A stretch of 64,000 bases of DNA from VAZQ01 sp963758945. GTDB taxonomy: Bacteria > Pseudomonadota > Alphaproteobacteria > Rhizobiales > Xanthobacteraceae. Below are positions 35,615 to 44,041 of the stretch, piece after piece (the first letter of the stretch is position 1; each line of letters starts with the position of its first letter). The notes beneath the pieces were generated by a model. The model ran no database searches. It saw only the letters and a program-made list of their open reading frames with translations, and was not told the origin of the DNA. The stretch lies in NCBI GenBank assembly GCA_963758945.1, contig CAVWXY010000014.1, forward strand, positions 6,876-70,875. The letters run 5' to 3'. Position numbers and translations under genes: made by a program.

Positions 35615-36807
35615 ATCGCCTTGGCCTCTCTCAGCTGGGCGATGCGCTCGCGCGACAGCGCGAGCTGCTCGGAGAGCACGCGCTCGGTATGCTCGCCGAG
35701 CAGCGGGGGGCATTGGACGGTCGGATCGTCCCATCCGTCGAGCTTGAACGGCAGGCGCAGCGCCGGGAATTCGCCGACGGCCGGATGGGTGAACTCCTGG
35801 ACGAGCTCGCGCGCGGCAACGTGCTCGTCGCTCAGGATCTCGTCGACCGTACGGATCGGGCCTTGGGGCACGCCGGCTCGATCGAGCGCGCTCGCGACGT
35901 CGTCGCGCGGCCGAGCGGCGATGGCGGCGGTGAGCCGCGCCATGACCTCGCCGCGCCGCTTCAGTCGTCCGCTGTTGCTGCAAAGCTCCGCGTCGCTGCC
36001 CCAGGCGTCGAGGCCGAGCGCCCGGCAAAGCGGCAGCCAATGCTGGTCGCTCGCCGTGATGTGGAGGTAGCCGCCGTCGGCGCACAGGAAGCTTGCCGAG
36101 GGAACGCGGCCCGGATGCTCGGTGCCGAGCCGCGGCGGCACCTCGCCGAGGGCGAAGTAGCGCGCGGCCGCGAGCGTGAGCAGCGCGATCTGGCCGTCGA
36201 GCATGGAGAAGTCGATGTGGCAGCCGCGTCCTTGCGCGGTGCGGCCGGCGAGCCCCGCCAGGATCGCGATTGCCACCCAGAGTCCCGAGGTCAGGTCGGC
36301 GACCGGCAGGCCGGGCTTGACCGGCGGCCCGCCGCGCTCGCCGGTGAGGCTCATGATGCCGCCCATGGCCTGGAAGATGGTGTCATAGCCTTTTCGACGC
36401 GCCAGTGGTCCGCTCTGCCCGAAGCCGGTGCAGGAGACATAGACGATGCCCGCGTTGACGGCGCGGATCGCCGCATAGTCGAGCCCGTAGCGCGCGAGCG
36501 TGCCGACCGGAAAGTTCTCGACGAGGATATCCGCCTGCCGCGCGAGGTCGCGGACGATCTCCTGGCCTTCGGCCGTGCGCAGATTGACCGTGACCGACTG
36601 CTTGCCGCGGTTGCAGGCGAAGTAATAGGCGCTCTCGCTCGCGCCGTTGCGCGCGACGAACGGCTCGAAGCCGCGCGTCTCGTCGCCGCGATCGGGCTCC
36701 TCGATTTTGATCACGGTGGCCCCGAGCTCGGCCAGGATCATGCTCGCGAACGGACAGGCGAGCACCCGCGACAGGTCGAGGATGGTGACATGATCGAGCG
36801 GTCTCAT
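35611..36807 (-). CDS. CaiB/BaiF family CoA transferase
   Basis: A 398-residue family III CoA transferase: ILDLSRVLACPFASMILAEL at the N-terminus, NFPVGTLARYGLDY, YVSCTGFGQSGP, catalytic Asp in DFSMLDGQIAL and PPLLGEHTERVL near the end. It would activate a dicarboxylate or hydroxyacid by CoA transfer, giving the operon two activation routes together with the AMP-ligase. It lies 10 bp after the next enoyl-CoA hydratase. Confidence 0.9.
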   Translation of the reverse strand: MRPLDHVTILDLSRVLACPFASMILAELGATVIKIEEPDRGDETRGFEPFVARNGASESAYYFACNRGKQSVTVNLRTAEGQEIVRDLARQADILVENFPVGTLARYGLDYAAIRAVNAGIVYVSCTGFGQSGPLARRKGYDTIFQAMGGIMSLTGERGGPPVKPGLPVADLTSGLWVAIAILAGLAGRTAQGRGCHIDFSMLDGQIALLTLAAARYFALGEVPPRLGTEHPGRVPSASFLCADGGYLHITASDQHWLPLCRALGLDAWGSDAELCSNSGRLKRRGEVMARLTAAIAARPRDDVASALDRAGVPQGPIRTVDEILSDEHVAARELVQEFTHPAVGEFPALRLPFKLDGWDDPTVQCPPLLGEHTERVLSEQLALSRERIAQLREAKAI

Positions 36808-36817
36808 CGCGCTGCTC

Positions 36818-37543
36818 TCACGGCTTTCGGAACGCGCGCATCCGCTGGTTGACGTCGCGGCCGGCCTCCAGGGCCTGCGCAAACGGGAGGTCGAGTACAC
36901 GGTAGAACAGCGCCTTGGTCGCGGCCATGGCCGGCCGCTCGACGGCGGCGAATTTTTCCGCGAGCGCATGAGCGTCCGCCATCAGGTGCTCGGGCGCGCT
37001 CACCCGGTTGACGAGGCCGAGCGCCAAGGCGTGCGCGGCCTCGACCGGTTCGCCGCCCGCGACGAGCTCGAAGGCGGCCTTGCCCCCGACATTGCGCACC
37101 AGATTGGCCATCACGACCGCGGCGACGATGCCGTGCTTCACCTCGGGATAACCGAGCCTGGCGGTCGATGCCATCAGCGCGACGTCGCCGGCGAGCGCCA
37201 GCCCGGCGCCGCCGCCCATCGCCGCGCCGTTGACGGCGGTGACCACCGGCTTCGACAGCTGCGGAAAAATGCCGTGCAGGTTCATGGTCAGTTCGGCACG
37301 GCGCTCGACGAGCTGTGTCTTGTCGGGGGTGAGTTCCTTGAATTCGGCGAGATCGGCGCCGGCGCAGAAGGCCGCCCCCGCGCCGGTGAGCACGATGCAG
37401 CGTACGCTGTCGTCTCTTTCGGCGTCGCGCAGGCCGTCGAGCAGTGCCTGCGTGAGCGCCTGGTTGAGCGCGTTGCGCTTGTCGGGCCGGTTCATGGTGA
37501 GGATGCGCACGGCTCCGCGATCTTCGATCAGCAGCTCGGACAT
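36818..37543 (-). CDS. Enoyl-CoA hydratase/isomerase, first gene of the CoA operon
   Basis: A 241-residue crotonase with GAAFCAGADLAEFKEL (about 56-71) and AVNGAAMGGGAGLALAGD (about 102-119). At the usual catalytic position it has LGYPEVKHGIVAAV, with one Glu. The ATG at 37543 starts the family region; the extra upstream open frame to 37603 is translated from a palindromic repeat. It begins the run of five genes down to 32272. Confidence 0.87.
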   Translation of the reverse strand: MSELLIEDRGAVRILTMNRPDKRNALNQALTQALLDGLRDAERDDSVRCIVLTGAGAAFCAGADLAEFKELTPDKTQLVERRAELTMNLHGIFPQLSKPVVTAVNGAAMGGGAGLALAGDVALMASTARLGYPEVKHGIVAAVVMANLVRNVGGKAAFELVAGGEPVEAAHALALGLVNRVSAPEHLMADAHALAEKFAAVERPAMAATKALFYRVLDLPFAQALEAGRDVNQRMRAFRKP

Positions 37544-37572
37544 CTTTTCGCCCCTAGTTCGCAATTTCCCTT

Positions 37573-37649
37573 CGTCATGCCCGGGCTTGACCCGGGCATC
37601 CATCTCCTTGCGAAAATGATGGATTGCCGGGTCAAGCCCGGCAATGACG
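37573..37649. repeat. CGTCAT-type double palindrome
   Basis: CGTCATGCCCGGGCTTGACC at 37573 and its inverted partner ending GCAATGACG at 37649 bracket two internal hairpins (CCCGGG and GCCGGG...CCCGGC). It fills the gap between the Bug-receptor gene and the CoA operon and may insulate them. Confidence 0.65.
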
Positions 37650-37721
37650 CGTGGGGAGGTAGGGCATCATAGCGGATGCCAAACATCTCGGTGATGCGGT
37701 TGGAAAGCTTCGCACTCGCCA

Positions 37722-38726
37722 TCAATCGAGCTTTATGCCGGTCACTTTGACGACCGGTCCCCACTTCGCCTGCTCGGCCTTCACGAACGCGGCGAATTCG
37801 GCGGGCGTGCTCGGCGACGGCACGGCATCCTGCGTGTCGAAATGCTGCTTCAGCTCGGCCGACCGCAGCGTGGTGGTCGCGGCCCGCTGCAGCTTGTCCT
37901 GGACGTCGGCGGGCATGCCGGCCGGCGCCACCAGGCCGTACCAATTGTCGGAGAGCACGGTCTTGAAACCGGCCTCGGCGGTGGTCGGCACGTCGGGGAG
38001 CGCCGCGGTGCGCGTCGCCGAGGTCACGGCGAGCGCCTTGACCTTGCCCGATCGGATGTGCGGCAGCAGGACCGGGACGTCGAGCACGATCATCTGGATG
38101 TGGCCGCCCAGGAGGTCGTTCACGGCCGGAGCGGCGCCGCGATAGGGCACGTGCACGAGGTCGATCTTGGCCTCGATCTTGAGGAGCTCGACCACCATAT
38201 GCGTGAACGTACCGGTACCCGCCGAGCCGAAGCTGATCTTGCGCGGATTGGCGCGCGCGTAGCTCACGAGCTCCGGGAGCGTGCTGACGGACAGCGAGGG
38301 ATTCACCACCAGCACCTCGCGCACGCGGGACACCAGCGTCAGCAAGGCGAGATCCTTCTGCCAGTCGAACGGAAACTTGTGCGTCATGAACGGAATGGCG
38401 GACAGGACCGAGCCGCTGGTCAGCCCGATCGTGTATCCGTCGGGCGGGCTCTTGGCGACCGCATCAACCCCGGTCGAGCCTCCGGCGCCGGTGCGGTTCT
38501 CCAGCACGACCTGCTGCCCGAGCTCCGGGCCGAGCCCGTTGGCAAGGGTGCGCGAGAAGAAATCGGCGGGGCCGCCGGCGGGGAACGGCACGATGAGCTT
38601 GATCGGGCGCGCCGGATAGTCTTGCGCCCAAGCGGCCTTGGGCCGGAGCGCCGTCGCGGACAACAGGGTCATCGCGGGCAACAGCGCCCCGGCGATCAGC
38701 GTCGAAACGACGGCACGTCGGCTCAT
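37722..38726 (-). CDS. Bug-family tripartite tricarboxylate transporter receptor
   Basis: A 334-residue periplasmic receptor. An N-terminal RR signal peptide ends near KAAWAQD (about 35). Conserved blocks are YPARPIKLIVPFPAGGPAD, ENRTGAGGSTGVDAVAKSPPDGYT and VPYRGAAPAVNDLLGGHIQM. Bug proteins bind carboxylates; the TctA/TctB membrane genes are absent, as is common. It lies directly upstream of the CoA-thioester operon, which suggests it captures the acid that operon breaks down. Confidence 0.9.
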   Translation of the reverse strand: MSRRAVVSTLIAGALLPAMTLLSATALRPKAAWAQDYPARPIKLIVPFPAGGPADFFSRTLANGLGPELGQQVVLENRTGAGGSTGVDAVAKSPPDGYTIGLTSGSVLSAIPFMTHKFPFDWQKDLALLTLVSRVREVLVVNPSLSVSTLPELVSYARANPRKISFGSAGTGTFTHMVVELLKIEAKIDLVHVPYRGAAPAVNDLLGGHIQMIVLDVPVLLPHIRSGKVKALAVTSATRTAALPDVPTTAEAGFKTVLSDNWYGLVAPAGMPADVQDKLQRAATTTLRSAELKQHFDTQDAVPSPSTPAEFAAFVKAEQAKWGPVVKVTGIKLD

Positions 38727-38914
38727 TCTATCCTCCCACGCTCCGCCGGCTTGCTCGCATGACGCGTTGCCGGCTTGCTCGCATGATGGATGAACGCACC
38801 GGCTTCATCAACCATCCGCGCGCGCCGCGGCCGCGGAGGAGGCGCGACCCGGTGAAGCACGCTAGACTTGGTCCGGCTCTCCTCCTGGCTGTGGCTACCC
38901 GATCGGGAGTAGGA

Positions 38915-39526
38915 ATGGCGATGGCCGCAATCGAGACGCACATGCCCGAGCATCCGGCGCCAGCTGAAAACAACATCGAGATCCGGATCGACGATATTTC
39001 CCAGCTGTTTCATTCGCTCGATCCGTTTCCATTTCGCGAGCGCGACCTCGACAAGGATGCCGAGGAGTTCATCGTCAGTTGGGCGCGAGAGCTGCCCAAG
39101 GATCGGCCGCTCCGGATCGTCGTGCATTTGCCGGCGGCGCAAGCGTCAATTGCCGAAACTCAGGGAGTCGGCGCGGCGATCACGCGCTATTTCGATTATC
39201 GCGCCCGCATCATCATGCTCGATCTCAAGGAGCTGTTCCGGGTGGGCCGGCGCGCGCTCGCCATCGGTGTCGCCGTCCTCTCCTTCTCGCTCATCGTCGG
39301 CCAGACCATCGTGGCCGCCTTTGTGCCGTATCCCCTTGCCCGGGTGATCGCCGAGAGCCTGCTGATCTTCGGATGGGTCGCGAACTGGCGGCCGATCGAG
39401 ATATTCCTTTACGAATGGTGGCCGATCGTGCGCCGGCGCAATCTCTACCGGCGGCTCGCGGCGGCGCAGGTGGAGCTCAAGCCATACGGGAGCGGCCAAG
39501 GGCAACGAATTACGCCGGAAGACTGA
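38915..39526 (+). CDS. Hypothetical protein with two membrane helices
   Basis: A 203-residue protein of unknown function. The start at 38915 follows GGAGTAGGA; an open frame continues upstream to 38759 but is repeat-like. The first 110 residues are soluble and acidic (ISQLFHSLDPFPFRERDLDKDAEEFIVSW is shortened here to LDPFPFRERDLD), then two helices at about 118-140 and 146-165, and a basic tail with FLYEWWPIVRRR. I do not recognise the family. Confidence 0.6.
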   Translation: MAMAAIETHMPEHPAPAENNIEIRIDDISQLFHSLDPFPFRERDLDKDAEEFIVSWARELPKDRPLRIVVHLPAAQASIAETQGVGAAITRYFDYRARIIMLDLKELFRVGRRALAIGVAVLSFSLIVGQTIVAAFVPYPLARVIAESLLIFGWVANWRPIEIFLYEWWPIVRRRNLYRRLAAAQVELKPYGSGQGQRITPED

Positions 39527-39602
39527 GCAACACGTCTGGAATGGAGCCGGCTTGACGCTATCGTCGTCACGCACCGCACGCGAGCTATGCGACGGCTTGC
39601 TG

Positions 39603-40061
39603 TCACGCCGCCTTGGCGCGGTCTGCCGGGTGCGCCGACCTCGAACCGATGGCGAGGCGGTTCCAGGCGTTGATCATGGCGACGACGATCGACAGATCCA
39701 CCAACTCCTTCTCCGAGAATTGACGCCGTGTTTCGTCGTAGACGGCGTCGGGTGCATGCGAGGTGGCGATGTTGGTCAACGATTCTGCCCACGCCAGCGC
39801 TGCGCGCTCGCGCTCCGAGTAGAGCTTGGACTCGCTCCAGGCGTCGAGGAGGTACAGGCGCGCTTCCGACTCCCCCAGTTTGCGCGCTTCCTCGGTATGC
39901 ATATGCAGGCAGTAGGCGCAGCCATTGATCTGCGAGACCCGCGTCCTGACGAGGGCGATGAGCTTGTGATCGAGCCCGCACGCCTGCAGATAGTTTTCCA
40001 CGCCGACGAGGGCGGCGACGCCGTCGGGGGCGGCGGTGTACGGATTGAGTCGTTGCGTCAT
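39603..40061 (-). CDS. AhpD-like carboxymuconolactone decarboxylase
   Basis: A 152-residue protein of the alkylhydroperoxidase D type with the redox motif GCAYCLHMHTEEA (Cys-x-x-Cys with downstream His, about 47-59). The full CxxC...H triad is present, so peroxidase activity is plausible. TTG/ATG context: ATG at 40061. It is a stand-alone gene between two unrelated ones. Confidence 0.86.
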   Translation of the reverse strand: MTQRLNPYTAAPDGVAALVGVENYLQACGLDHKLIALVRTRVSQINGCAYCLHMHTEEARKLGESEARLYLLDAWSESKLYSERERAALAWAESLTNIATSHAPDAVYDETRRQFSEKELVDLSIVVAMINAWNRLAIGSRSAHPADRAKAA

Positions 40062-40345
40062 CGTTGTTTTCCGGTCTGGTTATGCGCGTTGCGATGTCAA
40101 CGGCGACGAGGAAGACACGCGCTGCGCTGATTGCGGGTCAACTGCTCGGCGTCGCGCATTGCCGGTATATCGCGCAGACGCTGTGTTCAAGTGGCCCGGG
40201 AGCGTGCGGAAATGCCCGCTCGCATGACACCGTTGCGAATCTGAGAAAGTCGAGGCTCAAATTTCTGTGATGATGCTCGCGCCTTTGTGTCTGGCCGGTG
40301 AGCGCCGAACCGGCGACCCTCCCGACGCGAAACGGGAGATCCATC

Positions 40346-40552
40346 ATGACGAGCTACAGCCCAGAACTCATCCAGACGATGCGGGCGGCCCTCGACGAGG
40401 TGATGACGAAGATTCCCGTGCACCAGGCCACGCCAGGGCTCAAGGCGCACATGGCTGAGCTCATCTTGAAGGCGGCCGCGCAGGGCCAGACCAGCTACGA
40501 CGGCTTGGTGGCCGCGGCGTCGGACCGATCCACACGATCATCTCGATGCTGA
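40346..40552 (+). CDS. Small conserved hypothetical protein with an altered C-terminus
   Basis: A 68-residue protein beginning MTSYSPELIQTMRAALDEVM with a strong GGGAGATCC site before the ATG. I know similar short proteins from rhizobia without a known role. The last residues (SDRSTRSSRC) look like a frameshift: shifting by one base after GAC near 40525 gives ATC CAC ACG ATC ATC TCG ATG CTG ACG TGA, an IHTIISMLT tail ending at 40557 that fits the expected amphipathic end. A one-base deletion or a sequencing error is likely. The 284-bp gap before it holds nothing I recognise. Confidence 0.5.
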   Translation: MTSYSPELIQTMRAALDEVMTKIPVHQATPGLKAHMAELILKAAAQGQTSYDGLVAAASDRSTRSSRC

Positions 40553-40636
40553 CGTGACCGGAACGCCAACCGGAGCGCTGCCAGCTAGGTCCGCCCCACA
40601 AGATCGTCGCCTGCGCGGCCGCGCACGCAATGGCGC

Positions 40637-41944
40637 TTACTGCGCGGCCACTTGCATGTAGCCGTGGCTGATGTGCGGGGCCCGCGTCATTCCACGCGGC
40701 CGTTCCTGCGGGGGCATCACGTCGGCGAGCAGGCCGCAGTCGGGAGTGATGACGTCGCCGTCGATCACCACGATGTCGGGGATGAGCCGCTCGCGCACGG
40801 CGAGGCGCTCGCCGCGGCAATCGACGAAGGTCCAATCGCCCTCGACCGGGCGCATCACCGTGACATTGGCACGCGCGTCGGCGCCGAGATGTCCGATCGA
40901 CGGATCGGCAAGCACCGTCGCCGGCGTCGCCGTGAGGGCGCGGATGCAGTCGTTGAGGCTCATGCCGAGCCCGACGAGCTTGTTGAGGCCGCCGACGAGC
41001 GAATAGTCGAGGATGCTGAAATCGTGGTTGGAGTTGAAGTCGCCGTGCACGTCGGACCCGATCGTGTTCGGCAGGAGGCCCTTGTCCATCATCTTGCGGG
41101 CGATGCGGAAGCTGAAATTGATGCCGTGGCCGAGGTCGAACAGGATGCCCTTGGCTTTCGCCTCGAACAGCCAGTCGGGCACCTCCTCGCCGACGCTCAT
41201 GATGCCGTCCGGCATCGACGAGTAGACGTGCGCCAGCACGTCGCCGGCCTTGAGATAGGGGTCGACCTGTCCCATCACGGCGGAGGGCGTGGGCCGGTTG
41301 GCCTCGTCGACGGGAAAGAGCTCGCCGGTATGGACGTAGAGCGGCAGGCCGGCGGCGCGGCCCGCCTCGGCCGCCTTGGCGAGCACCTGCGGCCCCCAAT
41401 GCGACAGGCCGCCGCTCTCCCAATGGCATTTGATGCCGCGGATGAGGTGCGGGTGCTTCTGGGCGACGCGGACGAGGCTCTCGCAATTCACCATGCCCGG
41501 ATTGTGCAGGGTGGTGCCTTCCATGCCGCCCTGCAGCGCGCCGGCGACGTTGATCGACACGAAGGCGCGCACGTCGGTGCGCGCGGGATCGGCGATGAAG
41601 GCCTTGAAGCCGCCGAACGTCCATGCCCCCGAGCTGCCCTGATCGACGATGGTCGTGGCCCCCGAGTTGATCCCCGCGGCATCCGCCGGCACGCCGAAAT
41701 TGGTGACCCACTCGTAGACGTGAACGTGCATGTCGATGAAGCCGGGGCAGACGATGGCGCCGCGGGCGTCGATCTCGTGGCGCGCGGTCATGCCCTGCGC
41801 CGCCGTCCCGGTTGCCAGCACGCGGCCGTTACGGATGGCAACGTCGGCGGTGGTGTCGACATCATTGGCCGGGTCGATCACGCGGCCGCCGCGCAGCAGC
41901 AGGTCGGCGCAAGGCACGGCCGGATTGGCGTTGGTCGCGTTCAT
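40637..41944 (-). CDS. Amidohydrolase/dihydroorotase-like metal-dependent hydrolase
   Basis: A 435-residue amidohydrolase. The first metal pair is in GFIDMHVHVYEW (about 70-81); further ligands are likely His in YVHTGE, His in AHVYSS and Asp in SDVHGDF. GIKCHWE carries the Lys that is carboxylated in relatives. The N-terminal LLRGGRVIDPANDVD is the usual composite-barrel strand. It would hydrolyse a cyclic amide, N-acyl amino acid or similar; substrate unknown. It is divergent from the SDR gene. Confidence 0.84.
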   Translation of the reverse strand: MNATNANPAVPCADLLLRGGRVIDPANDVDTTADVAIRNGRVLATGTAAQGMTARHEIDARGAIVCPGFIDMHVHVYEWVTNFGVPADAAGINSGATTIVDQGSSGAWTFGGFKAFIADPARTDVRAFVSINVAGALQGGMEGTTLHNPGMVNCESLVRVAQKHPHLIRGIKCHWESGGLSHWGPQVLAKAAEAGRAAGLPLYVHTGELFPVDEANRPTPSAVMGQVDPYLKAGDVLAHVYSSMPDGIMSVGEEVPDWLFEAKAKGILFDLGHGINFSFRIARKMMDKGLLPNTIGSDVHGDFNSNHDFSILDYSLVGGLNKLVGLGMSLNDCIRALTATPATVLADPSIGHLGADARANVTVMRPVEGDWTFVDCRGERLAVRERLIPDIVVIDGDVITPDCGLLADVMPPQERPRGMTRAPHISHGYMQVAAQ

Positions 41945-42130
41945 GGCCGGGACCTCATCGCAGGAGGGGCTCTTTGCAAACCTTCGGCTGCAAAATTCGT
42001 ACCACCGTTCCGCCGTGCTATGCATACGAAAGCATTGTCGCGAGCGCAATGTGTTCGCGATGCTGAGCCGATGTCTCTCAGCCGGGGGGCCGGCTCTGCC
42101 AGCCGCGTGCGCTGAAAGGTCTGGTGAGCG

Positions 42131-42955
42131 ATGGAATTGGGTTTGCGCGGCAAGGTGGCGCTGGTCACCGGCGGCAGCCGGGGCATCGGGCGCGGCATCG
42201 CGATCGAGCTTGCCAAGGCGGGCTGCACGCTGGTGCTGTCGGCGCGCGACGAGGCCGCGTTGCGGTCCGTCGCCGCCGAGGTCGAAGCTCTCGGGAGCAG
42301 GGCGCATATCGTGGTCGCCGACCTGCTCACCGAGGATGCGCCGGAGCGGCTCGCGCAGGCGGTCGGCCGCGAGACCGGGCGCCTCGACATCCTGGTGAAC
42401 AATGCCGGCGCGGTCCGGCGCGGCGATTTCTTCGCGATGGCGCGCAAGGAATGGCACGACAGCTTCGGCGTGAAGTTTTTCGCGCATGTGTGGCTGTCGC
42501 GGGCGCTGTGGCCGCTGCTGAAAGCGAGCGGTGGCTCGGTGATTTTCATCGCCGGCATCGGCGCGCGCGCGCCGGTCGCCGACTACATGGTCGGCGCCGC
42601 GGCGATCGGGGCAAGCATCGCCTTCATGAAATCGCTCGCCGAGCTCGGCAAGCGCGACGGGGTGCAGGTGCTGGCGATCAACCCTGGATCGGTTGACAGC
42701 GACCGCTTCCGCCGGCGGCTTGCGCTCATCATGCGTACGACCGGCCTCGACGAGGCGGCGGCGATCGAGCATCACCGCCGCGAACTCGACATCACCCGTT
42801 TCGGCACGCCCGAGGACATCGGCAGCATCGTCGCCTTCGTGGTCTCGCAGAGAGGACGCTGGCTGCACGGCACCGCCATCGACATCGACGGCGGCCAAGT
42901 CGATCCGCTGCGCATGTTCCGCTACGACGCGCCGGGGCTGCGCACGTCCGGGTGA
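42131..42955 (+). CDS. SDR-fold protein with a degenerate active site
   Basis: A 274-residue short-chain dehydrogenase fold. The cofactor end is intact: TGGSRGIGRGI (about 13-23) and NNAGAVRRG (about 90-98). The active site is not: Tyr152 is followed by MVGA, so the Lys expected four residues later is Ala156, and the catalytic Ser position falls in FIAGIGA. It may bind NAD(P) without normal oxidoreductase chemistry. It stands alone between the amidohydrolase and a repeat. Confidence 0.82.
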   Translation: MELGLRGKVALVTGGSRGIGRGIAIELAKAGCTLVLSARDEAALRSVAAEVEALGSRAHIVVADLLTEDAPERLAQAVGRETGRLDILVNNAGAVRRGDFFAMARKEWHDSFGVKFFAHVWLSRALWPLLKASGGSVIFIAGIGARAPVADYMVGAAAIGASIAFMKSLAELGKRDGVQVLAINPGSVDSDRFRRRLALIMRTTGLDEAAAIEHHRRELDITRFGTPEDIGSIVAFVVSQRGRWLHGTAIDIDGGQVDPLRMFRYDAPGLRTSG

Positions 42956-43063
42956 CGCCGCGGGCGGCCGGTCCCGGCCGAGCGCGCAAAAGCACCGCGC
43001 TTGTGCTCGCTCCGCCGGGCGCAGAATGCCTTAACGAGGTATCGGGGCGGTGAGCGGGGTAGC

Positions 43064-43171
43064 CTAGTCGGTCCGCGGGCCGAAGTAGGTCGAGCCGTAA
43101 ATCACCACCGCCCAGACGATCGCCAGCACCACGACCGCGAGCACCAGCACCATGATCCCGTTGATCATCAT
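43064..43171 (-). CDS. 35-residue single-helix membrane microprotein
   Basis: A 35-residue peptide, MMINGIMVLVLAVVVLAIVW... ending GPRTD, with one membrane helix and a GGGGAGGAAGAC site before the ATG. The ribosome-binding site and the clean hydrophobic composition make expression plausible. An upstream ATG at 43213 or 43270 would add an unhomologous leader. Function unknown; similar tiny helices in other bacteria often accompany transporters or respiratory enzymes. Confidence 0.5.
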   Translation of the reverse strand: MMINGIMVLVLAVVVLAIVWAVVIYGSTYFGPRTD

Positions 43172-43275
43172 GTCTTCCTCCCCGGAGAGCTTCGCCTTGT
43201 TTGCGGCGAACATATCGCATCCGGGCGCGGACCAATAGCCGGAGTGCGCACGATGGCGCCGCCACGGCAATGGAC

Positions 43276-43350
43276 GGCGGAGGGGAATGCGGGGCGGTCC
43301 CTCCGAGCGGTGCCGACCCCGGATTTCGCTTCCGCTGCATCCCGGCTGCG
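43276..43350. repeat. Imperfect palindromic dispersed repeat (copy 3)
   Basis: GAATGCGGGGCGGTCC is followed by CCCCGGATTTCGCTTCCGCT and ATCCCGGCTGCG, the same building blocks as the repeats at 12021 and 20045. It occupies most of the gap before the radC fragment. Confidence 0.5.
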
Positions 43351-43368
43351 GGCGTCCGCGCTGTGCGC

Positions 43369-43560
43369 TCAGATCAGCTTCAATGCCTTGAGGCTGGCGT
43401 GGCCGTCCTTGCCGATGATGAGGTGGTCGTGCACGGCGATGCCGAGCGGGCGCGCGATGTCGATGATCGCCTGCGTCATCTCGATGTCGGCGCGCGAGGG
43501 TGAAGGATCGCCGGAGGGGTGGTTGTGCAAGAGCAAACCATGCAAACTAGCCCGCTGATC
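43369..43560 (-). pseudogene. radC: C-terminal fragment of a RadC-type JAB-domain gene
   Basis: The minus strand encodes LLLHNHPSGDPSPSRADIEM and continues to LKLI at the stop, which is the last 60 or so residues of a RadC protein, with the JAMM residues His-x-His and Asp. The N-terminal 160-170 residues, including the upstream Glu, are missing: above about 43560 the homology ends. RadC proteins are normally about 220-240 residues. The truncation point lies 150 bp from a tRNA fragment, so both were probably cut by the same rearrangement. Confidence 0.75.
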
Positions 43561-43716
43561 GCGTTGGAGTTTTTGTGGTCGCCCGAGATGACAGGGGGCG
43601 TGCATTGGGGGCGGTAAGTGGTGTTTGCTCGTGATCATCACGTTGGACCACACACTCGTTCTCACCAAGCACTTTGGATCACGGGCAATCACCAAATTCT
43701 CCGGAGCGCAGGGAAG

Positions 43717-43765
43717 CAAACTACGAATTTGGGGGTCAGGAGTTCGAATCTCTTCGGGCGCGCCA
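43717..43765 (+). tRNA. 3' half of tRNA-Arg(ACG), 5' half missing
   Basis: CAAACTACGAATTTG (43717-43731) forms an anticodon stem-loop with anticodon ACG. It is followed by the T arm AGGAG-TTCGAAT-CTCTT (to 43754), the acceptor strand CGGGCGC, G and CCA at 43763-43765. No D arm or matching GCGCCCG acceptor strand is found in the preceding 70 bases. A perfect terminator lies 45 bp downstream. The piece is what remains at an attachment site when a site-specific element integrates in a tRNA, or what is left after a deletion. Confidence 0.7.
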
Positions 43766-43810
43766 GCTAACTTCCTGCCAGACAATCAATTTCAAGATTG
43801 GCCCGCAACG

Positions 43811-43845
43811 ACCCAGACTAAAGTTTCCGTTTAGTCTGGGTTTTA
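43811..43845 (+). terminator. Rho-independent terminator of the tRNA unit
   Basis: ACCCAGACTAAA, a 7-base loop and TTTAGTCTGGGT form a perfect 12-bp stem followed by TTT. This is the terminator expected for the tRNA transcript and shows that the DNA just right of the tRNA fragment is its native flank. Confidence 0.8.
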
Positions 43846-44041
43846 GCCTGGGGAAGTTTTCAGTCTCCTCCATTGCCTCGATGGCGCGGCGCAGACGGTT
43901 CTGCTTCGCGCTGCTGCCGACGGCACGCGTCGTCGAGGAAAGAGCTCGCCCGTTGGTACCGACTCAGCGCCGAAGCTCTCGTGCATATCAGCGGCAGGGT
44001 CACGTTATCGCAGAAGATAAAGAACCGGTGCTTGGACGTCG

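Noticed and set aside
34853..36085. 410-residue gene
   Set aside because: Its first 157 residues are a shadow of the CoA-transferase gene; the crotonase starts at 35614.
43369..43785. A 138-residue protein joining RadC with an upstream segment containing EIRTPDPQIRSL
   Set aside because: The upstream part is the reverse translation of the tRNA fragment, a well-known false protein; only the RadC end is meaningful.
43625..43834. Small gene across the tRNA fragment
   Set aside because: It reads through the tRNA and terminator and has no ribosome-binding site or homology.
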